A stretch of DNA of 6,935 bases from Candidatus Poseidoniales archaeon (GTDB lineage Archaea > Thermoplasmatota > Poseidoniia > MGIII > CG-Epi1). The stretch covers positions 1 through 6,935 of the forward strand of contig DQOP01000132.1 in assembly GCA_015658585.1 (NCBI GenBank). Direction: 5' to 3'. The notes below the pieces were generated by a model. It saw only the letters and a list, made by a program, of their open reading frames with translations. It ran no database searches and was not told where the DNA came from. Positions within the stretch are counted from its first letter, which is position 1, and each line of letters starts with the position of its first letter. A program made the translations under genes and the position numbers. Positions 6,601-6,935 of this stretch are shown piece by piece.

Positions 6601-6935
6601 ATGTTCCTTTTGATCAGATTAAGATGCTTGGTCTTTTCTTCATATTATATTCGATCAATCCCTTGACCGATTTTGTATCGAAGATTGCTGAAAATCTACA
6701 ACGTAATTTCTGGGGTGGAATTCTGCCTGCATCTAAGGCTCAATATGGCCGTTCCAGTGAGCGAGGATCATGGATTACTTTCGCCTTTTTCTTGGTACTC
6801 TTGATGTATCTTTCCTGGTGGTTACCGAGTGTAACCAATTTTACAAAATCAATGCAAATATCTAGGATAATAGTCTTAGTTTGTGCATTCTCAATTCTAG
6901 CAATCTCCTTGAATTTACATACTGGAATAACCGGA
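3648..6935 (+). CDS. LivH-LivM fused amino-acid ABC importer permease with extra membrane modules (3' end cut by window)
   Basis: One open frame of 1096 codons reaches the window edge without a stop. Residues 1-200 hold about five hydrophobic segments (about 3-20, 40-60, 108-122, 128-158, 168-190) and a polar loop at 65-105, matching no part of LivH. Residues 203-605 are a LivH-type (BPD_transp_2) permease. It starts G-x(8)-L-A-I-A-V-G-L-T-L-T-Y with GNFAQAE at 233-239 and GAYVGF at 244-249. DRLIYSRFRKRH (301-312), SLGVAMILRG (322-331), the ATPase-coupling loop TRLGRQMRAVADNPDL (465-479) and the end motif LMPKGLG (590-597) follow. A long loop at 346-440, outside by charge, carries C402 and C422. 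Residues 610-1030 are an inserted block of about 12 hydrophobic segments including repeated two-helix units. From about 1036 LivM begins, recognised by two helices and ISLNLHTGITG at the edge. An ordinary LivH has about 290-310 residues and LivM about 300-420. The chain would import amino acids captured by the upstream receptor, with LivG/LivF ATPases expected outside the window. Start: the ATG at 3648 is used; a TTG at 3609 is possible. Confidence 0.85.
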   Translation, partial: MKLGFVLIILGFLVGFSQIQDMKNGVASGHYNRALEHLHVAYVFILAGTAITCFFGFGGMFKRTIFSLLPKSHTSVPLDEPSDTVPPKPLSDFSASIRDGWDSIPVELKLAFFVLFDAAYGLRYQSGILSLLIYGDPLWMFQFFEFILSSMYVLYWMLNNLKGWIRTVAIISSPFIILLIFAFCLEQLFVGQETTVSPTFRLTSVLFTGFYWAAAYLAIAVGLTLTYKVQRFGNFAQAETMLFGAYVGFTIMWSPFFYTLVGGEKVLNIDVKKDEVLTWDLLFWACVTGFVLTGLLGVLIDRLIYSRFRKRHALPQAMMIASLGVAMILRGILYLRYGADQYLFVPDVDWRLTTSRTEFSGESVPSLFGIKLWPSWMNQTIRFRFGERTAEKSHGDMDQIACIEAGKPDNFSSSWDSDSGICNVMEYLPFREMADSSYFLQHTKAALIIGVFAAVILLILMLNMTRLGRQMRAVADNPDLAASSGINVERVHMTSAFLAAGISGFGGVLFGMYVRVNPNVGLTILLPAFSVIILGTLGSIRGALIASVIIGMVRAISAPVLISAGSKLDRPSYAAFEEAMPYLFLIGVLMLMPKGLGYALENWQIERARKNQGSVFSLQNTGLLILLIICLLKFSWFGFILWGILIFWFYLLRHIKVGYSDTPSLPELPYVGDQFRRFSSLQKLSIFVAAAFQIVLVSILDDRISGVGTAYYLVDFIFVILSVFGLILLYSSIASYISDYSKIFGPSTGLSSEHKKQLLVLGLAGSVFVYLVDYLVAGRGTIYLITDVIFLLLEVSGLVLVVIMLFLSRPELTGLFNDLGTKLKALTEVQKWASILGGVAFTAFVYFLDTITSGSGIIYYVIDLLYLVFLLLGIFAVANTIAKSKAEISHRLNLFFILIAGLLLYFEDTIEPGLVRDTESKMYVKELAYLFLVLSFKDLTRLIFGAFSSLTELISQNESFRNLKEQALTTLRPFPLLFGIILFLYVPFDQIKMLGLFFILYSINPLTDFVSKIAENLQRNFWGGILPASKAQYGRSSERGSWITFAFFLVLLMYLSWWLPSVTNFTKSMQISRIIVLVCAFSILAISLNLHTGITG
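5688..6485 (+). repeat. Degenerate protein repeats: two-helix membrane modules inside the permease fusion
   Basis: Four consecutive units lie at residues 681-745, 753-825, 826-885 and 886-946 of the permease. Each has a polar Q-K or H-K/H-R lead-in, a hydrophobic helix ending in an acidic residue (D701, D773, D849, D908), a short turn with S/A/P-G, then Y-Y or similar and a second helix carrying D/E (D715, D787, D863, E926). The best three read DDRISGVGTAYYLVD, DYLVAGRGTIYLITD and DTITSGSGIIYYVID. The fourth is divergent and has an 8-residue longer turn. Spacing of the first acidic residue is 72, 76 and 59 residues. I do not recognise the module. The even helix number would keep LivH and LivM in their normal orientation. 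Confidence 0.65.

Overview
The window looks like archaeal DNA, most likely from a marine planktonic euryarchaeon of the Poseidoniia / Marine Group II-III type. The clues are a PGF-CTERM-like C-terminal anchor on the secreted protein, a stalk of Cys-bracketed C-M-D-x-T-A-x-N-Y-N repeats of the kind seen in marine archaea and marine Bacteroidota, TATA-like boxes upstream of the genes and GGTG-type ribosome binding sites. The lineage is an inference, because no rRNA or other marker gene is present.

Layout. Positions 1-76 hold no gene I can support. A small minus-strand gene (77-685) encodes a Cys-rich YkgJ / UPF0153-type metal-binding protein. A divergent promoter region of about 115 bp (686-802) carries TATA-like boxes for both directions and a palindrome. 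On the plus strand, 803-3481 encodes a secreted, membrane-anchored protein with two complete LivJ-type amino-acid-binding domains in tandem, a duplicated Cys-bracketed stalk repeat, an acidic linker and a sorting or anchor tail. A GC-rich hairpin follows at 3519-3541. From 3648 (or from an upstream TTG at 3609) to the window edge runs one uninterrupted reading frame of at least 1096 codons. It begins with about 200 residues of non-LivH membrane sequence, continues with a full LivH-type permease, then about 430 residues of extra membrane sequence that include a repeated two-helix module, and ends in the start of a LivM-type permease, cut by the window.

Together the two plus-strand genes form the extracytoplasmic and membrane parts of a branched-chain or polar amino-acid (HAAT/LIV family) ABC importer. 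Its usual separate pieces are fused: two receptors in one anchored chain and both permeases in one chain with extra membrane modules. The LivG and LivF ATPases are not in the window and would be expected downstream. The most unusual element is the repeated two-helix membrane module with a D-x(n)-S-G-x-G-x-x-Y-Y-x-x-D signature inserted between LivH and LivM.
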